Part shown: positions 43,258 through 52,306 of the stretch, piece after piece
How positions within the stretch are numbered: the stretch's first letter is position 1
Layout of the letters: every line of letters begins with the position of its first letter
Made by a program: the position numbers and the translations under genes
Notes under the pieces: generated by a model
What the model was told of the DNA's origin: nothing
Databases searched by the model: none
What the model saw: the letters and a program-made list of their open reading frames with translations, nothing else
NCBI GenBank assembly: GCA_904419545.1
Contig: CAJFRY010000005.1
Location: 1-64,000, forward strand
Direction: 5' to 3'
DNA: 64,000 nt
Source of the DNA: Candidatus Woodwardiibium gallinarum
GTDB taxonomy: Bacteria > Bacillota > Clostridia > Oscillospirales > CAG-382

Positions 43258-44043
43258 ATGAAAAAAATCATTCTGCTTTGCCTTGCACTGCTGTTGGCAC
43301 TCTTTTCCGTATTCGCCTGCACAGGAGATAACAGCGAGACTTCTTCCGAACCGCCTGCCGAAAGTGAAACAAGCCAGACATCCTCCGAAGCATCCGCAAA
43401 CACAAGCAGCGGCGAAAGCGGCAATTCGAGCAGTTCGATACCGACGGTATCGAATCCCGATGAATCGAATGAAACGCCGTCGATACCGGAGGAAAGCTCG
43501 GACGCGCCTGCCGAAAGCCAGATCGGCCCGCTGACCAAGCCCTATGCCGACATCCTTGCCGGCAGCCAAAGAATGTTGAAAACGACAGTCTCGAAAACAG
43601 TCGGCGGCGACGCTGCGCCTTACACGACGGCCGCTTATTTCAACGGCTCGCTTATCTACGTGGAGACGGAAGAATCCGGCGTGATTTCGCGTATGCTGCT
43701 GGACGGCGACGCGGTTTACATCATCGACACCGACAATAAAATTGCCATCATTGTCGACGCGGCTGCCGCGGGCGTGGAGCTTCCGCAGCTCTACAACGGC
43801 GCAATTACAATGACCGACAGCGGCACAACCGAACTGTTCGGCCGTGAATATGAATACGAGAGCTACACCGATGAAACCGGAAAGGATTTTGAATTTTTCT
43901 TCAGCGGCGGTGTGCTTGAGCGCTACAGGACCTATGATGAAAGCGTTTCCGACACGATCGTCAACACAGTGGAGATCAGCAGCGACATCAGCAATGCGAT
44001 GTTCGAAATTCCCGATGACTACACCGTAACCGACACAAGGTAA
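43258..44043 (+). CDS. Lipoprotein of unknown function
   Basis: A surface lipoprotein of about 261 residues. The signal peptide ends in a lipobox-like SVFAC at the position of the acylated cysteine (about residue 19), followed by a long Ser/Glu/Pro-rich tether (about 20-88). The folded domain (90-261) has alternating strands (AAYFNGSLIYVETEE, DAVYIIDTDNKIAIIV, YEYESYTDETGKDFEFFF) that resemble a LolA/LppX-like half-barrel by pattern only. The ATG at 43258 has GGAG seven bases upstream; the TTG two codons earlier is less likely. It follows the PH-like membrane protein in the same orientation. Confidence 0.75.
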   Translation: MKKIILLCLALLLALFSVFACTGDNSETSSEPPAESETSQTSSEASANTSSGESGNSSSSIPTVSNPDESNETPSIPEESSDAPAESQIGPLTKPYADILAGSQRMLKTTVSKTVGGDAAPYTTAAYFNGSLIYVETEESGVISRMLLDGDAVYIIDTDNKIAIIVDAAAAGVELPQLYNGAITMTDSGTTELFGREYEYESYTDETGKDFEFFFSGGVLERYRTYDESVSDTIVNTVEISSDISNAMFEIPDDYTVTDTR

Positions 44044-44129
44044 ACGAACCGCGCAGCCGGCCGGTTAAGATTATGCCGCGTATCCCAGCCTTCCGCACAG
44101 CGCATGCCGAAGAAAAGGGGTAAAGATAA

Positions 44130-44711
44130 GTGAAACTGCATTATAAAGGCAAGTTCGATCTGAATCCGGAATCCCTGCCGCACGGAGAGCATCAGCCGAA
44201 CGCAGTTCCGTTCCGAGAACCCTAGGATACAAAGACGCTTGCTTTGATCGCAAATGTCGGCGCAATCTTTCTGATGGCCCTGCTGGCTGTTCCCGCCTTT
44301 TTTCGCTGCCGCGCATATCTTGGTGTTCTGCCTGTCATGGCAGGCTGTCTTTGCGCAATGCTTGTTTTGTTTCCCCACGAATTGCTTCATGCGATTTGCT
44401 TCAAAAAGGATGTGTACCTTTATACGAATTGGAAGCAGGGCATGCTATTCGTTGTCGGGCCCGAGACAATGTCCAAAAGCAGATTCATTCTGATGTCACT
44501 CCTGCCGAATCTTCTATTCGGGTGCATCCCTTACAGCATCGGATTGCTGTTTCCGCGCCTCGTTTCTCTCACCGCGTTCGGAATCGTTTGTATCGGAATA
44601 GGCTTCGGTGATTACTACAACGTTTTCAATGCATTGACGCAAATGCCGAGGGGTTCAAGAACATATTTATATCATATGAATTCCTTTTGGTATATGCCGG
44701 AACAGGAATAA
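44130..44711 (+). pseudogene. DUF3267-like membrane metalloprotease-type gene interrupted by TAG
   Basis: Read from GTG 44130 (RBS AGGGG at 44116-44120), the frame gives VKLHYKGKFDLNPESLPHGE and continues to a stop TAG at 44223-44225, after 31 codons. It then carries on in the same frame (DTKTLALIANVG) to 44711 with no other stop. The downstream part has three or four membrane segments and FPHELLHAICF, a HExxH-like motif typical of DUF3267. A single AAG-to-TAG change would explain the break. Translation could restart at TTG 44244, giving 155 residues, but no ribosome binding site is evident. I call it a recently broken gene; a sequencing or assembly error is also possible. Confidence 0.75.
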
Positions 44712-44734
44712 TCACGCAAAACATTTATTCAGCA

Positions 44735-44767
44735 AACAGGACATCGGACTCGAGCCGATGTCCTGTT
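44735..44767. terminator. Hairpin after the broken DUF3267 gene
   Basis: A perfect 13-bp stem (44735-44747 with 44755-44767) with a 7-nt loop, 24 bp after the last stop of the plus-strand gene. No T run follows, so the terminator role is inferred from position. Confidence 0.5.
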
Positions 44768-44880
44768 GATCGCTCCGCATAAAATGCGGATAAGCTGCCG
44801 TCCCGCATCCGTTTTACGGCAAATCCTTCAAATTTGCCGAGCTGCCGCATCGCAAATGATATTCATGATATTATTATATA

Positions 44881-44914
44881 AACAATACCCGTCGAATTTT
44901 CGACGGGTATTGTT
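44881..44914. terminator. Bidirectional palindromic terminator after tyrS
   Basis: AACAATACCCGTCGAA (44881-44896) is perfectly inverted at 44899-44914. On the minus strand it is followed by TATATAATAATA, and on plus by TTAACG; it probably ends the tyrS transcript. Confidence 0.7.
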
Positions 44915-44988
44915 TTAACGGCGGCATCCCTGCCGGCCGGCAACCGTCTGCCGACGCCGCACAGCTCTGCCATATTTGTTTTTGATCC

Positions 44989-46158
44989 CTAAGCTATTAC
45001 AATTCTGACGAACTTGTTTTTTCCCTTACTGAGAATGTATTCGCCCTTGTCTGCGAGCACTGCGGTCGGATCCTTCACAGGTGTGCCGTCAAGCTTAACG
45101 CCGCCGCCGGTCATCAGCCGGCGCGCCTCGCTGCGGCTGGGCGCCAGCCCGCTTCGGACGAGCAGCTCGGTCAGCAGGGCGCCGGGTTCTGCCGTCAGGG
45201 ATTCCATATTCTCGGGAACGCCGCCCGCCGCCACGCTCCTGTAGCGTGCCTCGGCAGCCGCGACTGCTTCCTCGCCGTGATAAAGGCGAACGATGGTTGC
45301 CGCATACAGGAAGTGCGCCTGCCGGATGTCGCCGCGCACGAGCGAAGCGTAAGCCGATTCCGGCAAATCGGTAGTCAGATTAAAATAGGACAGTAGCAGC
45401 GCATCAGGCACCTTCATGCATTTTTCGTACATTATATCTGCGGGTTCGTCAATACCGATATAATTATCCAACGACTTGGACATCTTCTCCACGCCGTCCA
45501 ATCCGGGCAGCAGCGGAAAGGTGATGACCTCCTGCGGAGTCTGTCCGTAATCGCGCTGCAGTTCGCGGCCGACGAGCAGATTAAAGGTCTGGTCGGTGCC
45601 GCCGACTTCAATATCAGCCTCCAGTGCAACCGAGTCGTAGCCCTGCATCAGCGGATAAAACATCTCATGCATCCCGATCGGCGCCTTCTCGGCATAACGT
45701 TTGGCAAAATCGTCGCGTTCGAGGATACGGGCCACGGTATATTTCCCGGCAAGTGCGAGAACGTCCGCAAAATTCATTTTGGATAGCCATTCGGAATTAT
45801 ACGTAATGCGGGTCTTATCCTTGTCCAGAATCTTTGTAACCTGCTCGTAATAGCTGCGGCTGTTCTCACGGGTCTGCTCAAAGGTCAGCGGCACACGCGT
45901 TTTGCTGCGCCCGGAAGGATCGCCGATCATCGCGGTGAAATCACCGATGACGAAAACGATCTCATGGCCGAGGTCCTGCAGCATACGCAGCTTGCGGAGC
46001 ACAACGGAATGGCCAAGGTGCAGGTCGGGACGGCTCGGGTCGGCGCCGAGCTTGATCTTCAGGCGTCTGCCGCTTTCCAGCTTCTCCTTCAGGCCCTCCT
46101 TGGAATAGATCGACACGGCGTCCCGGAGCAGATTTTCATACACTTCCTGCGTTGTCAT
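44989..46158 (-). CDS. tyrS: Tyrosyl-tRNA synthetase
   Basis: Class I aminoacyl-tRNA synthetase that charges tRNA-Tyr. The ATP-binding HIGH motif is HLGH (47-50) and the KMSKS loop is intact (225-229). The tyrosine pocket and specificity segments EADIEVGGTDQTFN are visible at about 180-193. A C-terminal S4 RNA-binding domain (about 325-389) is present. The length is 389 residues and the sequence looks like the TyrRS-2/TyrZ branch. The ATG at 46158 is preceded by a purine-rich GGAAAGGAACG. No T-box leader signature was found in the 180 bp upstream. Confidence 0.95.
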   Translation of the reverse strand: MTTQEVYENLLRDAVSIYSKEGLKEKLESGRRLKIKLGADPSRPDLHLGHSVVLRKLRMLQDLGHEIVFVIGDFTAMIGDPSGRSKTRVPLTFEQTRENSRSYYEQVTKILDKDKTRITYNSEWLSKMNFADVLALAGKYTVARILERDDFAKRYAEKAPIGMHEMFYPLMQGYDSVALEADIEVGGTDQTFNLLVGRELQRDYGQTPQEVITFPLLPGLDGVEKMSKSLDNYIGIDEPADIMYEKCMKVPDALLLSYFNLTTDLPESAYASLVRGDIRQAHFLYAATIVRLYHGEEAVAAAEARYRSVAAGGVPENMESLTAEPGALLTELLVRSGLAPSRSEARRLMTGGGVKLDGTPVKDPTAVLADKGEYILSKGKNKFVRIVIA

Positions 46159-46261
46159 AACGTAACGTTCCTTTCCTGCAATCTAAACAAAAGCAGCGGC
46201 GAGGGCGGCGTTTTGCCGGCCGCCGTCTTGATCTTTTTTACTTCCATAAAATTCGTCAAAT

Positions 46262-46288
46262 AGGAAATCGGCTTTAAGCCGATTTCCT
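46262..46288. terminator. Perfect palindrome after the PrsA-like gene
   Basis: AGGAAATCGGCTT (46262-46274) is perfectly inverted at 46276-46288. It lies 55 bp beyond the stop of the minus-strand foldase gene, upstream of tyrS. Its flanks are only moderately T-rich (ATTTG). Confidence 0.55.
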
Positions 46289-46342
46289 GCTTTGCTGTTC
46301 CACAACTGTTTTATCAAGCCGCCGCATCAGAGAAGCGCATTC

Positions 46343-47821
46343 CTACGCGATCACCAGCGATTTTGCGGTGTTGATATCATATTTGGCCAGTTCTTCTTCA
46401 TTAACGGTGACACTGTCAACAAACGAATCCAGATATTTCACATACGCCTCGTCAATGAGCGTTGATTCCACCGTGCTGTACTTGGCATTGAAATCCTCCT
46501 CGGTGGTGTCGACACGCCTGAGGATATAAACGCCGTATGCATCCACCGTGACGATCGCCGTTTCGCCGGTTTCCAAATCGAGCGCAGCCTTCTCGATGGC
46601 CTCGTCACCCTCACCGATTTTGAACACAGTGCCTGCATCGTATTCATATTCGGCGTCGTCGCCGCCGTCGGCAAACTCGGCCTCGCCGTTTTGAAGCTGC
46701 TCGTAAAACGCCTCGGCCTGTTCGCCGATAAGCTGCTTCGTCAATGCGGTCTCACACGCGGTTTCGATGTTGGTGCTGCCGGAAATCGAAGTGCCGTCGA
46801 TATCGTCCTCCTCCAACTCTTCCCTGCACATAATGTGCCAGCCGTTCGAGGTTTCGACAAGCCGATACTCGCCGACCTCCATATCGAAGGCCGCCTCTTC
46901 AAATTCCTCGACCATCTCACCATAAGTAAATACATACCCATCGGGATACGTCGTCGAGCCGCCGTCCTCCGATCTGGAATAGTTTTCATCAAAGGTCGTT
47001 TCTCCGGCGATGATCTGGTCGTACAATTCCTTTGCCTCGGCCTCCTTGACAGCGATCTGCTCGTCGGAGAGCGGGTTGCGGCTGTCGTCGATCGTCTTAA
47101 AGAGGATGTGGCGCACCTTGACATAATTCTCCTTGAAATATTCAGCCACCGCTTCGTCGGTCAGACCCTCCGGCGTCTTAAGCGTAGTGCCGTTGGAATC
47201 AGTATAATAATTGAAATAGATCGACTCGACCTTGTAATACTGTTCGTCAAACGCGGCGCGTACGGCGTCGGCAGCAATCTTCTGGGTGCCGTTATCCCCA
47301 TACAGGTAATCGCGCAGCACGCTCAGGCTGGCATTGTTCAAATAATAGTCGCGCACCATATCAATATCCACACCGTACTCAGCATATGCAAGGTTCAGCT
47401 CATACTCGTTGCCGCCGGCATCTTCCATATCCTGCTGGATATAGCCCTCGATGGTGCTGACGGCGGACTCGTCGGTCAGCGCAAGGTTGTACTGCTTGAG
47501 CAGATGATTGACGACGACCATCCGCTTTGCATTGAGAACAAGGCTTTCCCACACCGCGTCGGCATACGTCATCCCGGACTCTTCATCCAGCACGGACGAC
47601 CAGCCAAGGTTGGCGTCGCTGTAATAGTAATTGATATAGGCAAACTGCTGCTCATAATACGCTTTTTCGGATGAAAGCATATAGGAAAAGGTGCCGGAAT
47701 AAAAATCCGTCCCCTCATAGCTGAACAGCACTGTCTTCTCCGCACCCGTCGCACACGCGCAGAACGTAAGCAGCATCGCCGCAGCGAGCAGAAGCACAAC
47801 GGTCTTACGAACTAATTTCAC
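46343..47821 (-). CDS. PrsA-like foldase lipoprotein with parvulin PPIase domain
   Basis: Extracytoplasmic prolyl isomerase/chaperone that helps secreted proteins fold. The N-terminus has a signal peptide with a lipobox-like FCAC at residues 20-23, so Cys23 is the likely lipid site. A SurA/PrsA-like helical region follows (about 30-225). The parvulin core is at about 235-350, with YVKVRHILF at its start and a typical GEMVEEFEEAAF and NGWHIM. A second parvulin-like segment (TVFKIGEGDEAIEKAA...YGVYILRRV) lies at about 400-455. The GTG at 47821 is preferred because GGAGG lies 8 nt upstream and hydrophobicity starts there; 492 residues. Its promoter must lie in or beyond the adjacent repeat array. 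Confidence 0.85.
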   Translation of the reverse strand: MKLVRKTVVLLLAAAMLLTFCACATGAEKTVLFSYEGTDFYSGTFSYMLSSEKAYYEQQFAYINYYYSDANLGWSSVLDEESGMTYADAVWESLVLNAKRMVVVNHLLKQYNLALTDESAVSTIEGYIQQDMEDAGGNEYELNLAYAEYGVDIDMVRDYYLNNASLSVLRDYLYGDNGTQKIAADAVRAAFDEQYYKVESIYFNYYTDSNGTTLKTPEGLTDEAVAEYFKENYVKVRHILFKTIDDSRNPLSDEQIAVKEAEAKELYDQIIAGETTFDENYSRSEDGGSTTYPDGYVFTYGEMVEEFEEAAFDMEVGEYRLVETSNGWHIMCREELEEDDIDGTSISGSTNIETACETALTKQLIGEQAEAFYEQLQNGEAEFADGGDDAEYEYDAGTVFKIGEGDEAIEKAALDLETGETAIVTVDAYGVYILRRVDTTEEDFNAKYSTVESTLIDEAYVKYLDSFVDSVTVNEEELAKYDINTAKSLVIA

Positions 47822-47913
47822 TTTTTTACCTCCGATCGTTTTTATCAAGCGGAAATGCCCTGCCGCACAAGCGCCAAACACAAACGCCGTACCGGCTGCG
47901 CTCTTTAAACCCC
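47822..47913. other. Leader of the PrsA-like gene
   Basis: Contains the GGAGG ribosome binding site (minus strand, about 47829-47833) and the transition into the repeat array. No clear promoter was recognised within it. Confidence 0.4.
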
Positions 47914-48331
47914 GGAAAAACGAAGCGCAGCTTCGTTTTTCGAGAGATGCTTTGCTGTGTTCGCACAGAACTTAGAGCATCTCATTTTACGTAAAGCCCC
48001 GGAAAAACGAAGCGCAGCTTCGTTTTTCGAGAGATGCTTCGCTGTGTTCGCACAGAACTTAGAGCATCTCATTTTACGTAAAGCTCCGGAAAAACGAAGC
48101 GCAGCTTCGTTTTTCGAGAGATGCTTCGCTGTGTTCGCACAGAACTTAGAGCATCTCATTTTACGTAAAGCTCCAGAAAAACGAAGCGCAGCTTCGTTTT
48201 TCGAGAGATGCTTCGCTGTGTTCGCACAGAACTTAGAGCATCCCATTTTACGTAAAGCTCCGGAAAAACGAAGCGCAGCTTCGTTTTTCGAGAGATGCTT
48301 CGCTGTGTTCGCACAGAACTTAGAGCATCTC
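47914..48331. repeat. Five tandem copies of an 87-bp hairpin-rich repeat
   Basis: Units start at 47914, 48001, 48088, 48175 and 48262; the first four are 87 bp and the last is cut at 70 bp. Copies differ by only a few bases. Each unit holds two hairpins. The first is a perfect 11-bp stem AAAAACGAAGC/GCTTCGTTTTT around GCA, with T runs on both strands, like a two-way terminator. The second is GAGATGCT/AGCATCTC enclosing CTGTG-TTCG-CACAG with a TTCG tetraloop. The period is a multiple of three and no unit holds a stop in one frame of each strand, so open frames cross it on both strands; these look accidental. It fills the space between the mfd stop and the PrsA-like gene. Confidence 0.92.
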
Positions 48332-48344
48332 TATTATAGCGTAA

Positions 48345-51300
48345 TTATTCCGATTTGTCTATACCTTTTTGTGATAATTTTGTGTATAGCGAAAGCACCC
48401 GATGCGCCGCCGTCAGACTGTTCTCTCCCTTTTCCAGCCGATACGAAAAGTGTCCGCGCTTGCCGGCGGAGGCCGTGATGCGTCCCCGCAGTTCAGGCAG
48501 CATCGCCAGCGCGGCAATGCGCTCCATATCCGGCGCGTCGGCATAAAAGGAAAGCAGCACGCCCTTCTGCTCGACCGACGTGAAACCGAGGAGACTGGCC
48601 GCGTTGCGCAGCAGCGAGATGTCGACGAGATTGCTCACCGGGGGCGGCAGCTCACCGTAGCGGTCGGACAGCTCGTCAAGCAAATCATCCCGTTCCTCGG
48701 CGGACTCGAGGTGCGCGATCTTGCGGTAAACGTCGATACGCTGCTGCGAAGAGGAAATATAATCCTCGGCGATATACGCGTTGACATTGATGTCGATGAG
48801 GCAGTCGCGCACGGAAGGAACGGATATTCCCTTCTCGGCGTTGACCGCATCCTCCAGAATCTTGATATACAAGTCGTAGCCGACCGACTCCATACATCCG
48901 CTCTGCTCGGCACCGAGCAGGTTCCCCGCACCGCGCAGCTCCAAATCGCGCATGGCAATTTTGAAGCCGCTGCCGAACTCGGTGAACTCGCGGATAGCCT
49001 GCAGGCGTTTGGACGCGATTTCGCTGAGCAGCCTGCCGCGCCGGTAGGTAAAGTACGCATACGCCTTGCGGGACGACCGGCCTACACGTCCGCGGATCTG
49101 ATGGAGCTGCGAAAGGCCCATATGATCGGCATCCTCGATAATCAGAGTATTTGCGTTCGGCACGTCGATACCGGTCTCGATGATGGTCGTACAGACGAGG
49201 ATGTCCACCTCGCCGTTGACCATCTCCTGCCAGACCTCGGAAAGCTCCTCCTTGCTCATTTTGCCGTGCGCTACAGCGATGGATGCATCGGGGAACGCCG
49301 CGCTGAGCGAAGCGGCCTTTGCGTAAACGGTATCGATGTAGTTGTGCAGATAAAACACCTGTCCGCCGCGCCGCAGCTCTCGCCGGACGGCTTCGCGGAT
49401 AAGCACCTCGTCGTATTCGGCGACGTAGGTCTGCACCGGCACGCGGTCCTGCGGCGCTTCCTCGAGCACCGACATATCGCGGATGCCCGACAGCGCCATA
49501 TTCAGCGTGCGCGGAATGGGGGTCGCCGTCAGCGTCAGGCAGTCGATTCCGACCGAAAGCTGCTTGAGCCGCTCCTTGTGCGTCACACCGAAGCGCTGCT
49601 CCTCGTCGACAATCATCAGACCGAGATTTTTGAAGCCGACATCCTTCTGCAGCAGGCGGTGCGTGCCGACGATCACATCGATTTTCCCGCATTTCAGATC
49701 CTTTAGAATCTCGCGCTGCTGGCCCGCAGTCCGAAAGCGCGAAAGCATCTCCACTTTTACGGGAAAGCCGCGGAAGCGCGAGAGCATCGTCTGGTAATGC
49801 TGCCAGGCAAGGATGGTCGTGGGCACGAGCACGGCGACCTGAAGGCCGTCGGAAACGCACTTGAACGCCGCGCGCAACGCCACCTCGGTCTTGCCGAAAC
49901 CGACGTCGCCGCAAAGCAGGCGGTCCATCGGAACGGCGCGCTCCATATCGCTTTTGATCTCAGCGACCGCGTCAAGCTGGCCGTCGGTTTCGGCGTACTC
50001 GAACTGCGCCTCGAACTCCTCCTGAAGCTCGTCGTCGGGCGGAAAGGCGTGCCCCTGTATACGCTGACGCGCAGCATAAAGGGCAATCAGCTCCTTGGCT
50101 ACGCCCTGCGCCGAGCTTCTGGCCTTTGCCTTGGCGCGCTGCCACTCGGACGAACCCATTTTCGACAGCTTGGCCACGCTTTCCCCGCCGCTGCCGATAT
50201 ATTTGCTGACCAAATCAAGCTGGTTGCAGGGAACGTACAGGCAATCGCTGCCTGCGTATTGAATTTTAATATAATCACGCGAAACGCCCTCGGTTGTAAC
50301 GGTCTGCAGGCCGACGTAGCGTCCGATGCCATGGTTGGCATGGACAACCAAGTCGCCCACCGACAGGTCGGCATAGGATGAGATACGCTCGCTTTTTTTC
50401 GTTTTCGACGTACGCGCACGCTTCTGCTTATTCCCAATGCCAATCTCGGCATCGGTCATCCATACAAATCCGGCGCGGGGCAGCTCAAAGCCTTGCAGCG
50501 AACGACTGCCGTCATTCACCATCAGCGCCACCGCAGCCGGCCGCAGCACACCGTCGTAAGGATAGACAGCGATGCCCGCCTCACGCAGCTTCTCCTCCAT
50601 TGCGGACATCGCGCGCGGGGAGGAAACGCAGAGCATCACCCGCCGGCCGGCCGCAAGGTAATTCGATGCGTCGTCGAGGAACAGCGCCGTATTTTCGGTC
50701 AGCGGCGCCGTCGGATTGGCCTGCACGGTGAACTGCGCGCGATAGGAAAACATCCCGCCGGCCTGCATGAACATATCCACCGCCACGCTGCGGCCGGCGA
50801 TAGCACCAAGCAGCCCGTCACTCTCCTGCATCACGCCGGCAAGTGCATACGTCGTCCGTCCCTGCTCAACGAGCAGTTCGAGCGTCTCGTGCGTCTGCCA
50901 CGAAAAGGCGCGGATGCGTTCGGCGATCCGCGAGCTCTCGAAAAGGAGCACGGTGCAGTCGCCGAGATAGGAGAGCAGCGTCTCTCTTTCGTCGTACACC
51001 AGTGAAAAATACTTATCCTGCGCAGCGGGCGGAATGCCGTCCTTTGCCTGTGCACATTCCTCGCGCAGTCCTTCAAGCGCCTTCGGTTCTCCCTGAAAGC
51101 GGTCTGCGAGCTTCGAGGCAGCCTCAGCCGTCCGCTGCAGCGCCGACGCGGAAAACAGCACCTCGTCGGCGGGAATGCAGAGGTATTCCGCCGTATTTTC
51201 ATAACGGCGCTGGCTGACGATATCGAAATAGCCGAGCAGGTCGACCTCGTCCCCGAAGAAATCCACGCGGCAGGGGTACGGCGACCCGGGCGAAAACACG

Positions 51301-51836
51301 TCAAGAATGCCGCCGCGCAGCGAAAACTGTCCCGGACCTTCGACCAGCTCGCAGCGGGTGTAACCCATTGAAACCAGCCGCGCCGTCAGCGCCGCGACGT
51401 CCAGCCGTGCGCCGCGCGCAATGCGGAGGGTGCCGGCTTCAAGCACAGAGCGGGGCATCGTGTACTGCATCAGCGCATCGGGAACGGTGATGACAAGCCC
51501 GCAGGTGCCGGAAAGGATGCGGGTGAGTACCGCAAGGCGCGCCTGCTCGAAATCCCTAGAGCGCGCGCTCACCGAATCAAAAACAAAATCGCGCGCCGGA
51601 TAAACGGCCGCGCGGTCGGTGTACGCCGCCATCCCGTTGTAGAGGCGGTAGGCCTCCTTCTCATCCGGCACGACGATGACCGCAGGCTTGCCCGTATCCT
51701 CTGCAAGGGCGCAGCAAAAAGCGGGGCGCGCCGCCTCGCACAGCCCGTTGACCAGAACGGGCAGACTGCCTGTTTTGACCGCTCCGGCCAGCGCGGCGTA
51801 TTCCGCGTCCTCCCCGAAGCGCTTGAGAATATCCAT
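48345..51836 (-). CDS. mfd: Transcription-repair coupling factor
   Basis: ATP-driven DNA translocase that removes stalled RNA polymerase and recruits UvrA. The order is standard: N-terminal UvrB-like domains (FDSVSARSRDFEQARLAVL, SLRGGILDVFSPG), an RNA-polymerase-binding region containing DLVVHANHGIGRYVGL, and the RecG-like helicase with Walker A GDVGFGKTE (about 640-650) and DEEQ (about 745). IETGIDVPNANTLI and the TRG-type HQIRGRVGRSSRKAYAYF follow, then the UvrA-regulating C-terminal domain. The ATG at 51836 gives 1163 residues, close to the family norm. It is the last gene of pth-GNAT-mfd. Its 3' end runs directly into the hairpin repeats. Confidence 0.96.
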   Translation of the reverse strand: MDILKRFGEDAEYAALAGAVKTGSLPVLVNGLCEAARPAFCCALAEDTGKPAVIVVPDEKEAYRLYNGMAAYTDRAAVYPARDFVFDSVSARSRDFEQARLAVLTRILSGTCGLVITVPDALMQYTMPRSVLEAGTLRIARGARLDVAALTARLVSMGYTRCELVEGPGQFSLRGGILDVFSPGSPYPCRVDFFGDEVDLLGYFDIVSQRRYENTAEYLCIPADEVLFSASALQRTAEAASKLADRFQGEPKALEGLREECAQAKDGIPPAAQDKYFSLVYDERETLLSYLGDCTVLLFESSRIAERIRAFSWQTHETLELLVEQGRTTYALAGVMQESDGLLGAIAGRSVAVDMFMQAGGMFSYRAQFTVQANPTAPLTENTALFLDDASNYLAAGRRVMLCVSSPRAMSAMEEKLREAGIAVYPYDGVLRPAAVALMVNDGSRSLQGFELPRAGFVWMTDAEIGIGNKQKRARTSKTKKSERISSYADLSVGDLVVHANHGIGRYVGLQTVTTEGVSRDYIKIQYAGSDCLYVPCNQLDLVSKYIGSGGESVAKLSKMGSSEWQRAKAKARSSAQGVAKELIALYAARQRIQGHAFPPDDELQEEFEAQFEYAETDGQLDAVAEIKSDMERAVPMDRLLCGDVGFGKTEVALRAAFKCVSDGLQVAVLVPTTILAWQHYQTMLSRFRGFPVKVEMLSRFRTAGQQREILKDLKCGKIDVIVGTHRLLQKDVGFKNLGLMIVDEEQRFGVTHKERLKQLSVGIDCLTLTATPIPRTLNMALSGIRDMSVLEEAPQDRVPVQTYVAEYDEVLIREAVRRELRRGGQVFYLHNYIDTVYAKAASLSAAFPDASIAVAHGKMSKEELSEVWQEMVNGEVDILVCTTIIETGIDVPNANTLIIEDADHMGLSQLHQIRGRVGRSSRKAYAYFTYRRGRLLSEIASKRLQAIREFTEFGSGFKIAMRDLELRGAGNLLGAEQSGCMESVGYDLYIKILEDAVNAEKGISVPSVRDCLIDINVNAYIAEDYISSSQQRIDVYRKIAHLESAEERDDLLDELSDRYGELPPPVSNLVDISLLRNAASLLGFTSVEQKGVLLSFYADAPDMERIAALAMLPELRGRITASAGKRGHFSYRLEKGENSLTAAHRVLSLYTKLSQKGIDKSE

Positions 51837-51853
51837 GTCCCTTTCCCTTTCCG

Positions 51854-52306
51854 TCACAGTTCCAGACGGAACGTTGTCCATTCGTCCTGAGGTTCGGCGC
51901 CGAGCGCACGGTAAAAACGCCGTGCAGGCTCATTTCCGTCCAGACAGCTCCATTCCACGCGCAGACAGCCCTGCGAAACCGCCTCGTCGATCACATAGCG
52001 CATCAGCGCGCCGCCGATGCCGCGGCCGCGGCATTCCGCCTTGACATACACATCCTCGATATAGCGGCAGGGACGCCCGTAGCGCGAGGAATAGGTCGGA
52101 AAATACAGCACATAGCCGACCAGTTTCCCGCTCTCCTCCGCGACCGCGACGGACGGATGCCCGTTTTGCAGCACATCGCGCTCGAGCACGGCGGCTTCGA
52201 CGGGCGTGCCGCCCTCCAGCCCCTGAAAGGTCATCAACTCGGCGATCATCCGCACGACCGCCTCAAAGTCGCCCGCGCGCGCCGGGCGTATCGTCCGTTC
52301 AACCAT
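51854..52306 (-). CDS. GNAT-family N-acetyltransferase
   Basis: Transfers an acetyl group from acetyl-CoA to an amine; substrate unknown. The 150-residue protein has the GNAT core: VGYVLYF (beta 4), YIEDVYVKAECRGRGIGGALM with the acetyl-CoA loop RGRGIGGA, and EWSCLDGNEPARRFYRALGA near the end. It resembles diamine/spermidine acetyltransferase-like members (YIEDLYV-type motif). The ATG at 52306 has GGAG seven bases upstream and overlaps the pth 3' end by 8 nt, giving coupled translation. Confidence 0.85.
   Translation of the reverse strand: MVERTIRPARAGDFEAVVRMIAELMTFQGLEGGTPVEAAVLERDVLQNGHPSVAVAEESGKLVGYVLYFPTYSSRYGRPCRYIEDVYVKAECRGRGIGGALMRYVIDEAVSQGCLRVEWSCLDGNEPARRFYRALGAEPQDEWTTFRLEL

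Noticed and set aside
46159..46342. T-box leader upstream of tyrS
   Set aside because: The conserved T-box antiterminator sequence (GGTGG-N-ACCGCG type) was not found on the minus strand in this gap.
47914..48331. CRISPR array
   Set aside because: Copies are directly adjacent and almost identical over all 87 bp, with no unique spacers and no cas genes nearby.
47905..48478. Open frames through the 87-bp repeats on both strands giving 29-residue protein repeats
   Set aside because: The period is divisible by three and the unit has no stop in one frame of each strand, so repeats of any such unit stay open. No ribosome binding site or promoter is visible, and the DNA is dominated by hairpins.
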